Shown: positions 10,312-22,539 of the stretch, piece by piece | How the letters are laid out: every line of letters begins with the position of its first letter | Position numbering within the stretch: the first letter of the stretch is position 1 | Origin: Gnomoniopsis sp. IMI 355080 | Lineage: Eukaryota; Ascomycota; Sordariomycetes; Diaporthales; Gnomoniaceae | DNA: 64,000 nt | Assembly: GCA_027946555.1 (NCBI GenBank) | Contig: JAPEVC010000110.1 | Location: 1 to 64,000 of the forward strand | Reading direction: 5' to 3' | The notes under the pieces: model-generated | Databases searched by the model: none | Told to the model about the DNA's origin: nothing | The model's input: only the letters and a program-made list of their open reading frames with translations | Translations under genes and position numbers: made by a program

Positions 10312-10336
10312 AATCCTCGATAGTAGTTCGAGGATT
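10312..10336. other. Perfect 9-bp stem-loop
   Basis: AATCCTCGA (10312-10320) and its exact reverse complement TCGAGGATT (10328-10336) flank a 7-base loop. No U-tract or gene context explains it. Confidence 0.5.
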
Positions 10337-10636
10337 GAACGTATGCTGCGCTTCCCATTGGAAACCTCTACCGAGTCTAGAATCGAATCAAAAATGGGGA
10401 GCATCGCTTTCGCTTGCAACATCGACTGCGATGATCATTGAATACTTCCCCAGCCATAATAGGTAATCGTAATCGACAGCAAATATTACCATACCCGCTC
10501 GCTAAGTATGACGAGGCAACTTCCGCAGTTGACGTTCCTGATTACGATCACGTTATAAGATTGCTTCCGTTGATAGGGGCACGTCGTTGTATTAGGAAGA
10601 AGAACGTCCGGCACGATGCGGATCTGTCTACGTTTC

Positions 10637-10646
10637 TACCTAGGTA
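10637..10646. repeat. TACCTAGGTA palindrome, copy 3
   Basis: Exact copy of the intergenic palindrome. Confidence 0.6.
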
Positions 10647-11422
10647 CTTAGTTAAGTCTAGTATCCACCCTTAATGAATGCACCTTCTCCCAAGTCCGAC
10701 CTATTATTATTATCCAGCCTATGCGCTCTCCGGTAAATATAAGTAAAAGGAAGATAGTTATTCTTAATAGCCTTCGCCTCCTCCTCCGCCCGGTATCCCT
10801 AGCCAACCCTGAGGTCTCTAGCTCCCAATCGCACAAGAGAGATTAGATCTATTAACTCCTCTCATTCCATAAACAAGCTCGAATTGCGAGAATGGCCGGC
10901 ACGGGGGAGACCGGACGGCCCCGGACCCCGGATTCGCAGGAGTCAACTCCAACCGTTGTACTTTATATCTTGGGATGGGACTGCAAAAGAAAAGCTTTTG
11001 TCCCGCATATGAACGTTCTACAGCCCGGAGTTCGCGAAGAGGCGCCGCAAATCATCGAATCGGGCTTTTATTAAAGTAAGTAAGGTATCTAGGCTTTGGA
11101 CGATCTTGGCCTAAGCAGATAAGCGATGGGGCTGAGGATTCGAAATATTACTAGCGCCTAACCGCGGGACCTGACTGGTTCCAAGGCACATCGGCGCGTG
11201 AACAACAACTGGACTGGCTCTGCCGGCCACCTTGTGAATCTGCCCAAATCTCAAGCTCCCGCATTTAGCAGATCTTACATGAATGTTTGCTGTGGGCTAC
11301 CGGAGGCTGAGTCGGATCGAATACTAAGATCCATGGATCAAACGCCAATACTGCAATGCCCTGAAGCAAGATTCCAGTGTTAGGGACTTGTCCGGAAACG
11401 ACCTGGTTGTTGGAGGACCACC

Positions 11423-11432
11423 TACCTAGGTA
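11423..11432. repeat. TACCTAGGTA palindrome, copy 4
   Basis: Exact copy of the intergenic palindrome. Confidence 0.6.
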
Positions 11433-13433
11433 TTAAGAACGAAGGTAATTACGAGCCACGAATGCATATGTAAGGTAGGATATAGGTACCTGGAACGGTG
11501 ACCATCCCAAACCCAAACAGGTCGTATAGAATTCGATACTGGCGGTATTGCCGTGACGATATTAGTGGGCTGGAAGAGGCAACCTAACTTGTAGGCTCTG
11601 AAAGGGCCACAGGGCGAAGTTCAGGGGTGAGAATATGCGTCTGGCTATAAACCACAATTTGTGGGGGCAATCATATCCGATGCCCACATTTCACACAGCC
11701 TTCCTTTCCAATCACAAGGATAGACGCTTCTGACACCGGCACAAAATGGCTATGCGCTTTGGTCTCTGTGAATCAAACCCGTCAATAACAGCTGATATAA
11801 GGCTGAAGAGCCACGATAGCGTTGGTGATCAGTATTGCCTTTGTTTCGCTTGTTCAAGCGTTAACATCTACCATGCTTCCATTGAATCATTTTGCGTTAC
11901 CAAGCTGATCCTGCAGGCTAAACTTCAGGAGCCTTGAGCCCTATGTTAAATATTGGTGAGGAACCAAATTGCGGGCTGCAAACATCGTCTGCACTCTTTG
12001 TATTGCCGCCGCTGGCAGCGGCTCTGTAGAGCACCTGGGCGTTGGGACTTGGCGGACTCCAGGATTATGGTGGAGACTTCTGGAAGGCGGCCTCTAATAA
12101 CAGGCTTCTGGGGATTGTCACCAATGAGGCTAGGTTGTTGAATGGGACTGGTTGACTGGTCGAGGCCCCTGTGCTACGGAAATCTGTAATAAAAAAGGAC
12201 TGTCTTCTCTAGCTAATAGCAGGTGCGTATAGACCTGCAGGTGGCTTTGAATAGGTAGGGGGGTTGCATTAGCCCACTTTTTAACACTCTCCAACTCATA
12301 CGAATCTGCTAGTTACTATTCCATAGAACATAGGTGCTGTTTGATGTTTTTTACCACCCCAAATACGCATGTACAGACTGCGTATTATCTGCCCACCACT
12401 GATGGGCCAAATCCCACCAAGTCCCTGTACTGTCGCTTGAATGAAATCTAGTGGACAGACACTCAATAGCCCTGTCAGCACGTGAATATACCTGCTTTCG
12501 ACTATGTCTACCACCAAGGATCCAAGTTTGCACTAACACCTGGAGTCCAGGCCTTCGGAGGGACAGTGTTAAGAAGCGGAGTATCCAGGTAATTTTACTT
12601 GGAATGCATCAGAGGGTCGTACCACATCTACGATCTGAGAGCAGGTTTCTATAGACACTTTAATTTGTCATCAAAATCTTTCTGTACCTAGGTCTGATTC
12701 AATAGATAAAAGTCCATGTCCGCCGCACTTACTGAACACGTACCTTTCTGTAGACCACGAATAGACGACAAGGCAAGCTATGAGAGCACCCAGGTATCTA
12801 AGCTGGAGATAGGCGCTGAACATGAAGGAAGCCATTATGAAATTCTATAGCAAGCGACGATCGGTCTATAGCAATCGCTTTTCGGACGCTCTGATGTATG
12901 GCTCTGTCTTCCCGCTCGATTGTTGGGGGGCGCCTTTACACCACGCCATCTTTGATGATGGCATTGTTCGAGATGCGAATTCGACATGTTTGAGACAGAC
13001 AGTTTGTCTCATTCCTCCGGGCTTTCGGGCTGCTCTCGGTCTGCGGAGAGATGAATCAAGGTCACCAATGACAGTAAGTACTCAGGTGGGGACTAGACCC
13101 AGTGTCTCTGTAAAATCAATGGCCAAGATGCCAGCATTGTTGGCTGTGACCTGTCAGTGAGGGGTTTCTCCCCAGGTCATGCAGGATATAATCGCCAGTG
13201 TCAATCGTTGCTCTTTGCAGCTGGTATGAAGTTCAAGAATGAAACCCAATCCACATCTGCTGGTCGCATAGGACATCCGGAAGTTTACCGAGCCTGCCTA
13301 GTGTGCCTGTTTATTAGGGTTGAACTTCTCGAGATCCCGATAAACCACCGCGGGCTCTGATTCTCCTTTGCAAGCTCCCGTCTTCTGTTGCGTCTCCAAG
13401 ATCACCACTTCATTAGTACTCGAGTATCGGACC

Positions 13434-15764
13434 ATGGTTTTAGATGGTGACGACTCCAGGGGGCCGGGCGCTGCGACCCTGGATCCCGTTGACGTTCAGG
13501 CGATCGCGGAGAAGTACGAGCACGAGAAGCAAAGACGCCTGCGTGCTGACGCCTTGTCTCAGTACGAGGAACTCGAGTCCTCGCAATCATCGCGTTTGTC
13601 GTCCTTGGCAAATGATCCATTCGTGGACCATGAGACACTCAATGCTCAGCCGGCAGGGCTTGTAGAGGGCCAGGAGGTCAAGGTTATCATCCGTACGTCC
13701 TCAGAGCTCATATAATACTCTTGATGTGTTTTTCTTAGTCTCTGTGATTTTATTTCCTTGACAGTTCACGGAGAGAATGTTTATAAGCAAAGACGGACAC
13801 ATACTAATGAACCCTTCCTGTCCCAGTGGGCGCGGGATGGGGTGGGCTGCTATCCGCAGTGCATCTTATCGAGGCTGGTGGTGCGAAGCCGGAGGAAATC
13901 AGGATCGTGGATATAGCAGGAGGCTTTGGGGGAACTTGGTGAGTGGCGTATATGATGAGCACTATCCCACTTATGCAAGTGTATGGCTAACAATCTTCAG
14001 GTACTGGAATCGCTACCCGGGAGTAATGTGTGACACTGAGGCTTCTGTATATTGTCCCCTGCTCGAAGAAACAAACTTCATGCCCACCCACAAATACTCG
14101 TATGGAAATGAGATCCGAGAACATGCCGAGCGTATTGTGCGTCATTGGAAGCTCACGGGCTGCGGGGTATTTAGAACGAAGATTCTTGATGCGTCGTGGG
14201 ATGATGAGAGAAGACGATGGGCCTTCAAGATGGAGACGGATCGAGGTCCTGGTTCTCAGGTAAGTTCTATTCCCTTGCAAATTTAAATAGCATTGTTTGT
14301 TTTCTCACGCTGAACTATTCACTAGCCTCTGAACTTTACCGCGTATTCCCAATTCTTTTACCTTTGCAGCGGACCCTTGAACCATCCCAAGGTACCCAAA
14401 GTTGCTGGTTTAGATGCCTTTGCTGGGAGCATGTTTCACACAAGTCGTTGGAACTACGACATTACCGGGGGCGCGCCCGAAGATGCCCATCCGGAATTGA
14501 CTGGCCTCAAGGGTAAGAAGGTTGGAATTCTGGGTACTGGAGTCACAGCCGTCCAAGCAGTTGTTGAGCTGGCAAAGTGGGCCGAAGAGCTCTACGTCTT
14601 TCAGCGTACACCAAGTAGCATCGGCGTCCGTGGACAAGAACCCATGGATCCCGAGAAATGGAAGACGGAAATCGCACACAAGCCGGGTGTAAGTGACTCA
14701 CCAAGTTCAAAACATCTCTCCTATTTTCATCTACCATCAATACTAAAATGTCTCTATGTCCCCTTCAGTGGCAGACGGAGCGAAGAATAAATTGGGAGCT
14801 ACTTGCCTCCGGGGAGCCCGCGCTGGACGAAGAACGGTTCCTGCCAACAGATGGGTGGACTGAACTGTTCACTTTTGCCGTTTTCACGGGTCGATCTGAC
14901 GCTCCCGAGATGGACTCGAGTGAATCGACCCTGCGAGCGCATCGTGAGCGATACCTCACCATGGACGCGCCCTTGCAAGAGGCCATCCGGCAGCGCGTCG
15001 ACAACATTGTCAAAGACCGCCGTACGGCCGAGGCTCTGAAACCCTGGTACGCGACATGGTGCAAGCGCCCCGGCTTCCACGATGAGTATCTGCAAGCGTT
15101 CAACCGTCCCAACGTTCACCTGATTGATGTGTCGGGGTCCAAGGGTGTCTCACGTGCTACCAGCAGGGGCCTCGTCGCGGACGGACAAGAGATCGAGTTG
15201 GATGTTCTGGTTCTCAGTACTGGCTTCCGTCCCCTGATCAATATCGGAGAGCCGGATCCTGGCGCAAAGTCCAACATCACTATCACCGGGCGCAACGGGA
15301 TCACGATGAAGAGCAAGTGGACCGCACGGGGCGCAGCCACGTTGCACGGCTGCATGACGGCCTCATTTCCCAACCTCTTCATCAACGACACCTCCCAGTC
15401 TGGCGTGAACCCCAATCTACCCGGAAGTATTGACACATCCACACGCCACGCTGCCTATATTGTAACCGAAGTTCAGCGCCGGGCAAAGGATCCGAATAGG
15501 ATTATGATCGAGCCCACCGTCGAGGCCGAAGAGGCCTGGGCAGCTGAGATTCTCAAGTACGATCTATGGGGTAGCCCGAGCATTGTGTGCACGCCGGGAT
15601 ACTTTACCAACGAAGGGGCTGCCTTGTTGCAGAAGCGCGATCCTGAGGAGACCCTGAAGCTTCGCAGGTCCGCCCCGTATATGAAAGGGGCTCCTGCGTT
15701 CCGCAAGGTGCTGGAGAAATGGCGCGCTGACGGTAACTTGTCTGGCCTCAGTTGGAGCGATTAA
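13434..15764 (+). CDS. Baeyer-Villiger monooxygenase (FAD/NADPH)
   Basis: Five exons, 13434-13692, 13827-13938, 14001-14259, 14326-14688 and 14769-15764, give 662 aa with consistent phases. After an N-terminal helical extension of about 80 residues comes the FAD Rossmann motif G88-A-G-W-G-G93, then GGTWYWNRYPGVMCDTE, the class fingerprint F242-x-G-x3-H248-T-x2-W252, and the NADPH motif G280-T-G-V-T-A285. The C-terminal half has the late STGF motif typical of these enzymes. Family role: insertion of one oxygen atom next to a ketone carbonyl, giving an ester or lactone, with NADPH and O2. The long N-terminal extension is shared with larger BVMO subgroups. Substrate unknown. No polyketide or terpene synthase lies in the window, so a catabolic role or a dispersed biosynthetic role are both possible. 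The GFA protein gene downstream converges on it. Confidence 0.88.
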
Positions 15765-16499
15765 AAAATGACTTGCCGTGGATTTTCTCATGGTTAAAGC
15801 ATTGGCTGTATCTCTTTGTTGAACACGTAAACTCCACTTCTGTAAATTAGCATGACCAAGACAAAATTGACTGACATGGCGTTCTCGTGTCTCCACTTCG
15901 GAATCGTCTATTCGCTCCAGGTAAAGCTTCAGTTAGCAACAATAAGAAATTATTGTGTTGTTTACGCATAGAGTAAGCCAAATTGTGTTCTTCAAAGGTC
16001 ATAGATGTCATTGCCTTCTCCTCAAACACGAAGCCCTGCTTTATGCCCCTGAGTAGCAGATGAGAGTTGGGATAGCAAGACGTATAACTCATGTTGAGCG
16101 TCCAATTCCTGTTTTCAGGAGTACACTGCAATTCTGTTCATCCCATGATATTACCAACGGACCTGATAGCACAGGGTCACAAACGGTCGGAATGTCGATA
16201 TTGGATATCTATGCCTTCCTAGAACACCCCGTCGTTGGCTTTGTTATTACATCTGATAATTTTGCCCCATGACACGTTTCTTAGACACAAAAATGGAGGT
16301 ACGCAGTCAAACCTTGAGGCAAGTAAGTTGGACGGGAGAATTCAGTTGGGGAATGTGGATGTGTAGTCGAGAGAATTGTAAAATTGCAGTTCGAAGCGGT
16401 TATTGCCATCTGAGGTCAAGCAAGTGTGTGTAATTGAGTCCTCACAGACGTGCAGTTATCCATGTTGCAAAAAGCTTCCCATCATGGGTGTGTAGACCA
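15765..16499. other. Intergenic region between convergent genes
   Basis: Lies between the 3' ends of the monooxygenase (+) and the GFA protein (-) genes. AT-rich, no gene or repeat recognised. Confidence 0.4.
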
Positions 16500-17309
16500 C
16501 TATGATCCAGGAACGAAACCCTTTCCGTCTTTCTTGTGAAGATACAATGCCTCAATGTTCACGTTCTCCAGCATACGAGCCTGCCGATCAACAATAGTAA
16601 GCGGGTGTCAAATATCCCCAGTGAAGCTCGGTAGGACATAGGTAGGTAGATAAAAGCCCATTATGCCGTGTGGAGGAGAGAGAACTCACATTGATACCGA
16701 TCACATCGCCCGCAGCCTTCCACTCGCCCAAAAAATCTATGCAAACGCTACTACCGCACTTTCCGCAGAATCGATGTACCTTTTTGCCCGTCGCAAATTG
16801 GTAACTTGTCATCTCGTCCCACCCACGGATCCATACGATATCTTTACGCTCCGCAAAGATCGTCAGATACCCATTGCGTTCACAGATACTGCAGTTGCAG
16901 CTCTTTACTGGGAAGTGCCAACCTTCCTGCTTGGTCAAGTCTGGATGGGGAAACCTGAACTGCACAGCGCCCTGGATAATCTCTTGCACGTCAGTGACTA
17001 ATTTCCCGGTCGTGTAGATATCTGAGATCGTCATTTTATAGGTCTCCCGATGTTTTTTGTGTAATCAGAACCGCGTTGTCCGCAAGTTCGTTGAATGGCT
17101 GTGTTATAGAGGGTCTGAAAAAGGCAAACCCAGGATGTTTCCTTCAAGAGAGATATGTCTAGGAAATGGGAACAACTCGCGCAGTGGCATGACCCCGTGT
17201 GTGGAATCTCAGGAAGTGCTTTGTCGGACCCGTCCCAATGCCAGACAACAGTGTCGCCGGGCTTGGGTTGAGCCTCGGGGTGATCTGGGTGTCGCTGAAT
17301 GGTAGCCAT
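16500..17309 (-). CDS. GFA/CENP-V family zinc-binding protein
   Basis: Three exons on the minus strand, 17309-17181, 16971-16690 and 16580-16500, give 163 aa. The family zinc ligands are in order: C41-x-C43 (GSCHCGAV), C68-x-C70-x2-C73 (SCNCSIC) and C112-x2-C115 (FCGKC). Family proteins are called glutathione-dependent formaldehyde-activating enzymes, but most fungal members have no proven reaction. Joining exon 1 to exon 2 in a way that rebuilds CHCGAVQF requires a GC-AG intron (donor GCGAGT); no GT donor gives this. Intron 2 is a normal 109-base GT-AG intron (GTGAGT). If the GC donor is not used, the gene would be broken. A short N-terminal stretch rich in Pro and His precedes the domain. 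Confidence 0.7.
16972..17180 (-). other. Probable GC-AG intron in the GFA gene
   Basis: The minus strand reads TGC|GCGAGT at the donor and ATCCAG|GGC at the acceptor. Splicing here restores the invariant CHCGAV zinc motif in frame. At 209 bases it is the longest intron in the window. Confidence 0.55.
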
Positions 17310-18423
17310 TTTGAATTGTTTTTTTTACTCAAGTGGTAACTGAGAATGTGAGAAAGCATGCAAGTTTCCCAATGCGGCGCAAAACAGGCCTGCAATATGG
17401 GACGACTCTTCCCTTTTCAATACGCAGACGAGCGTTGAAGGTACGCGACTCGGACCAAATGAAGCGAAACATAAGACTGGAGGGATTTGCATCTAGCCCT
17501 TCTCGGGTTTCCGGCATGACTGAAATGGTTCCTGCAAAAAAGATTTCCAACTGCAGCATTGGGACGCAGCTTCAGGGAGGGTGTGAAGGAAAGAAATCAC
17601 CAACAAGTGCATGCCTGCGGCGCAGTGGGGCCGATTCTGCCGTTTTCGCACACACGAGCACTGTTTCGTAAGTTGTAATAAAATTCCTGTATATAGGTCC
17701 TCTATACCAACTGATACAACGCTGTGATAGTCACCGCTCAGAAGAATGCTGCGTTTCTCAACCTTGTAGGACTGGCCGTGGCCAGAAAAGCCGGAAATAA
17801 TGGAGATGACCTGACACTGTTCTCATGTTATCTTGTTAGAAAGTCTTGGTGTAGTATAATCTATGACAATAGAGCAGAAAGTCAGCTAGAATAGACATAC
17901 ACTTCGTCAGTAGAACGCGTACATGTGCTTTTGTGGTATGTACTAGTACGGACAGTGCCTTGGTATACAGAGACTAGAGTACCTCGTGACAGTGGTTGCC
18001 AATTCTTAAACACGTGCACAACAGAGGCCTCGATCATATCGAGAGAGTCCGATACTTCATTGATGGCACCATGCAAAATCTCATAAAATGCCACCTCGTT
18101 ATATCATGCTACTTGAACCAAATAAGCCGTGTCCCCTACCCAGGGTTTATGATGCAACTCCCGTTCCCCATGGTATCCGTTCCCAATTGTATCCGATTCA
18201 CACCACAAAAAAAGAGAGAAAAAAGGGGGAGAAAAAAGAGAAGAAGCGCAGAACAAAACACCATGGGAAACGCTATGCCTGCGCCATGTGCACGAAACAT
18301 GCCCAGTCATGGACAGGTGCAAAACCCCCTACCATCCTTACGCCATATCCATAAAGCAAGTTGAGACGAGAATGCTTTCACACCTGCTTTTTTGTCTTGT
18401 TCGTGTCATATAAAAATCTTCTT
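17310..18423. other. Intergenic region
   Basis: Contains the GFA gene promoter on its left side and the 3' end of the phosphatase gene on its right. A purine-rich A/G run lies at about 18210-18245. No gene supported. Confidence 0.4.
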
Positions 18424-20694
18424 TCACCACCTCTCAGTGACCGTCCACCTTCTCTTCGGGGACGTCATATCGCGCGGAATCTCCTCCTCTGACGGTTTGG
18501 GGCTACCCCATAGCCCGCCCGCACCAGATCCCAGCTGCCGCAACGGCCGCACGCGGTCCTGCTCCTCGCCGTGGCCTGTAGATACAGACTCGGTCTTCTC
18601 GAAGCTGGTGCGGTCGCCAATGGCATTGCTGCGTGGCGAAACGGTGTCATCGTTGCGGTCCCGTGTTGCGTTACCGTTGGAGGACGTGACCTTTGGCGTC
18701 GCTGGTTCGAGTGATGCCCCGAGGTCTGCAGGTTTTGTTGCGGCCTCAGCGCTTTTTGCCGCACTTGAAGAGTCGAATGTGCTAAAGTTCGGCAAGAAGT
18801 CATCGTCCTCCTCGTCCGGAGCATCCAGAGTGCTCCGCAATGGCGACCACAGCCCACCGCTCGCAGGCGTTTTGTTCAGGAAGGATGTCACGCCGCTTCC
18901 TACGGTGATTCCGCCGTTTAACCCGCTCGTGCTGAGACCGATCCTAGCAAGCCGTGACGAGGATCCCGCCGAGTCCCGCCGCATGCTTGGTAAGTTCGCC
19001 GTGGCGGAGAAAGTGCGAGTTTCTGGGCTATTGAGTGAGAAAAGGCCGTTCTTGGTGGCCCCGCTCAGAGGCGAGGATGTGAAAGTCGTGCTGGAGATTC
19101 GGCCGCGGCTGGGGGGCTTTGACGCAGCTGTCACTGAGGGCTGTCGGGAAAGTCGCCCGTTGCTCAAGTGTTCATTGCTGGCAAAGAGCTTCAGGTCGTA
19201 GTACTCGTGTATGGCAACCAGGCCGCCGGATTCCGAGACGGTATCGCTGCCGTCACTTTGTACGCGGGCCAGTCCTTCATCTTTCACGTCTTCCACGCCG
19301 GGCTTCCTTACGGCTTCCGTGAGGGAGGCCAAGCCAACGTCCGTCAAAACAGGCTGGTGGGTGATGGCGCCGATCAGGGCGTTGCAGCCGGCACCATGCG
19401 ATACAATGACGACCACGGACTCGATTTCGACGTCCTCCTCATCATTATCCACCATCACATAGTCATCTCCTACGCTTGCGCGCCGCTCCTTCGTCACCAT
19501 CTGCGTCGGATTCTCGGCAGTTGAGTACCAATCGACTAGCTTCTGCAAACCCTTGCGAAATCTCTTGTGCATAGACGTCCATTCCTCGCCCAACGAGCCT
19601 CCGTCACCCCAATCTAACGTTCCCCGCATCGAGTCCCATTGATAGTCCACATGGCAGCAGTTGTCCCTCGCATGTGGAACGTAGCCGTTGGGGATCTCGG
19701 CGTTGTGAGAAATGGCGTAGGCTGGCACTGGAGCGACGTAGGCTCCCCCGGTTAGCAAGCGTGACTCTCCGTTGCTCGTGACGCTCGTGACACTATCACT
19801 CCTCCCGGCGCGGCGCAGGGCCTCTGCGAGACTGGAGACGTTGTCGAGGCTGCTCACTGGGGTGATTGGAGCGGGCGGCTGGGCCCAGGTCTGGGCGCCG
19901 GGCGCCGCATTGTTGTAGGCGGCGAAGTTGGGATTGTTACTGTAGTCCTCCTTGCGCAACAAGTTTGCCTTTGCGCTGGCTAGCATAAAAGCCGACCCTG
20001 GCGGTGGGGTGATGAGCTCGAAGTAGCCGGGGGTGAGCCACTCTCCGAGGAAAGCGTCCAGGCGAAGGACGGTCTTCTCTATTCTGGGTTGCTTGGGGGA
20101 GGAGGGTCGCGAATCGCCGTCAGGGGGCGTTGGTAGGTCTGAGAAGGGTTGCGAGAAGTCATTTGAAGTGGCGGGTGGCATGTCGGTATCTATGGAGGGC
20201 CGTAGTCGAGGGTTTGTGGTGGAGTGTGTAGAGGACGCCCGGGCAAGAGCAGGTTGGGGTGGTTCGGGCATCGAAGCAAGGCCGGCACTGATACCCACGG
20301 ACGTCTGAACGCATCGCAGGAACGGTGACGAGTGGAGGACGACCTGGAATTTGCGGCGCTTCCTCGGAGGACCTTCTGTGCTGGCAGATTCATCCTGTGC
20401 CTCTCTCTCCCTTAGGATCTCGCCTATCCTCTGGCCTACTGCTCGCGCCTGGTTCCATCCGGAGTACGTGAGAGGAGGATCGTAGGGGGTTGGGGACTGT
20501 AGATGCCACTGTTTGTTGGCCGCGTCGAGGCGATTTCCGTGTCTGCAAAACAGAGCGAGTTAGCCCGGGGAGCAGGGAGAGAAGGAGGAGAGGGGCAAGG
20601 GAGAAGATGATGTGACTCGGTGCGGACTGAAACAAGAGGAACGAAGCAAGACGGCGTACCTTACGACGAAGATGTAGGCCGGAGCGCGGCCCAT
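18424..20694 (-). CDS. Histidine phosphatase (phosphoglycerate mutase-like) family protein
   Basis: Two exons, 20694-20660 and 20542-18424, split by a 117-base intron inside the catalytic motif, give 717 aa. The RHG motif (R12-H13-G14-N) sits at the very N-terminus, followed by a conserved SSPFLRCVQTS arginine motif and, about halfway, the second catalytic-type histidine in SHGAGCNALIGAIT. The mid-region has disordered Pro/Ser stretches, and the C-terminal 300 residues are Ser-rich and low-complexity with an acidic patch and basic tail, probably regulatory. True phosphoglycerate mutases are much shorter (about 250 aa), so this is a fungal-specific member; a phosphatase role is more likely than glycolysis. 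Substrate unknown. Confidence 0.75.
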
Positions 20695-22539
20695 AGCTGC
20701 TGAAGGGGAGTATAGTCGAAAACCACCGGCAATGTAAAAGGTGGAAAATGGGGGAAATTTGGTGGTTGAAGACGTGGAAAATGCGAGGGGCGGGATCTAG
20801 AGGTAGTGTAGTCGTCGGTCCGGGACCTGGAACCACACACAGGGTCGCCTGCCTAGCAAAAGGTAGCAGGGGCGTGACTCGGAGAAAGAGTGACGATCGA
20901 CGGCAGAATTAAACGTCTGCGTTTTCCCAGGAAGCGCAAGTGGGGCCAAAATGCCACCGGAGTCCGGGGGTGTCTGCGGCGTCCTTCCTTTTTTTTTTTT
21001 GTGTTGCTTTTGTGTTTTTCTTTATTTTTTCCCTTCTGGGTTTGATCTGAAGTCCGAAGTGGTGGTGAATCTCGCTAGTTTCCTGATTAAAGTTTCGGAG
21101 ATCGCAAGGAAGTCGACCTGTTGCACTGCTTATGCAGTATTATTAGAGAGGCCCGGACTTCTCGGCTCGGCTGATCAATAAATGAACCAAGGCCACTTAC
21201 AGCGAAGAGTGAAACGAAGCACAACAAAAGTTCAGAACCTTCGCAAAGATGCGGTTTGAGGCTGCGGTCGGTGGAACAACGAAGACGAGAAAGGGTCCCA
21301 AAAAAGATGCACAAGCACTTGAAAAGTCCAAGCAAAGCCAAGCTCGAAAGGGTCACGGAAGTCCGCAAAGGGGCAATTCACTGGCGCAACGGCCACTCCG
21401 GACACGCAAGATGCTGCTGATACAGATCACAAAGAACAACAAAGTGTCGGTCGGTATATTCACATGGAGAATCTGCACTTGCACAAAAAAGAATTGGCCA
21501 AAGGGAGGGTTGGGTTTATGAAATGCATTACAACTTGAGATGGTGTGGCATACCCAACCTTCAGACCCGTTGCCAGACTGACGGGTCCAGCTGACATGGA
21601 AACTCTATCAACGCGGCTAAATTGCTACGTGCATATCCACCACCGATTTGGGAACTAGAATGGCAGCAGAGTCAGGAGAGAGGCTGCCGAGAGTTACTAC
21701 GCGATTACTACAAGAGTACTACTAACAGGGCCTGGAGGGGTCGGTGATCGCTCGTTGTGAGACGTCATTCTGTCACGATGATGTTGCACCACTCCTCGAT
21801 TCGTCCACTGCCCCGTCCAATACCACGGCTCCATCGTCGCAGCAACCCCCATCTTCAGGCCTCCCAAGGGTGCCCCAAGCGGTCCCAAGGGATGGCATCA
21901 CCAAGTAGCCCAGTAGCCTGCAGTTTGGATGGCGCGTCGTCGCACTTGTCTGGCGCCGTCTTCTCGGTCTCTTTCTCCACCGGCTGCCCGTTGGTGCATC
22001 ACATGCCAGATCCAAATGCAGTTCGTGCTTTTTTGTTTTCTGGGCTGTCAAGAGTGGAGTAAAGTCATGAGAGATGAAATGCTTGCAGGCGCTACAGGTG
22101 GGCGGTATGGGTCCCTTTCCCCGCCTTCGCAACCTCATCCCTGCCATGTCACCCTCGCACCGCCTGGACCCCAGGACCCCTGCCGATCGGGCATTGGTCT
22201 GCATGTTCCGAGGGCTAACATGTCTCTTGTAATACACAGTAGTCAAGAGGCACTGCGAGTGGATTAGGTAATACTGCCACAGCACGTCGTACTCCGGTAC
22301 TGTACATGCGGATACTGCCGTCCCTAGACCGCGAACCGTGACACCTAGCAAAGCTTACAAACCGTCCCATTACTATGCGTAGGATCTACATCCTCGCCGC
22401 CTACCACGACGACGACAACTAGGCCCCCTTAACGAGGGTAATGCACTGTACTAACAATCCATGACCTGGACGAACCTCATCATCTCCACTGCATCGTTCG
22501 TCAGGTTCTAGCCAAACCTCCCCACCCCCCAACTCTACG
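20695..22539. other. Divergent intergenic region between phosphatase-like gene and GPI8
   Basis: 1.85 kb between two divergent starts, so it holds both promoters. An oligo-T run lies near 20990-21001 and T-rich DNA follows to about 21035. No gene supported; one minus-strand frame (about 21773-22351) shows no coding character. Confidence 0.45.

Larger units (their letters stand above)
9227..13433. other. 4.2 kb gene-poor stretch
   Basis: No coding sequence with recognisable features on either strand; all open stretches are short. The stretch holds three of the five exact TACCTAGGTA copies plus near-matches at 10061 and 12685, and a perfect-stem hairpin at 10312-10336. TA-rich passages could be remnants of mutated mobile DNA, but I see no transposon coding motifs or terminal repeats. 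The left edge contains the promoter of the peptide precursor and the right edge that of the monooxygenase. Confidence 0.45.

Noticed and set aside
12822..13160. Plus-strand frame of 112 codons before the monooxygenase
   Set aside because: No domain, signal or splice context; in the middle of a gene-poor repeat-bearing stretch.
13434..17309. BVMO plus GFA as part of a polyketide or terpene cluster
   Set aside because: No synthase, cytochrome P450, transcription factor or exporter of such a cluster is in the window.
18392..19201. 269-codon plus-strand frame opposite the phosphatase-like gene
   Set aside because: Antisense shadow of the Ser-rich C-terminal part of that gene; the minus strand has the recognised motifs.
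21773..22351. Minus-strand frame of 192 codons in the GPI8 upstream region
   Set aside because: Composition and lack of any motif suggest chance; it lies in a divergent promoter.
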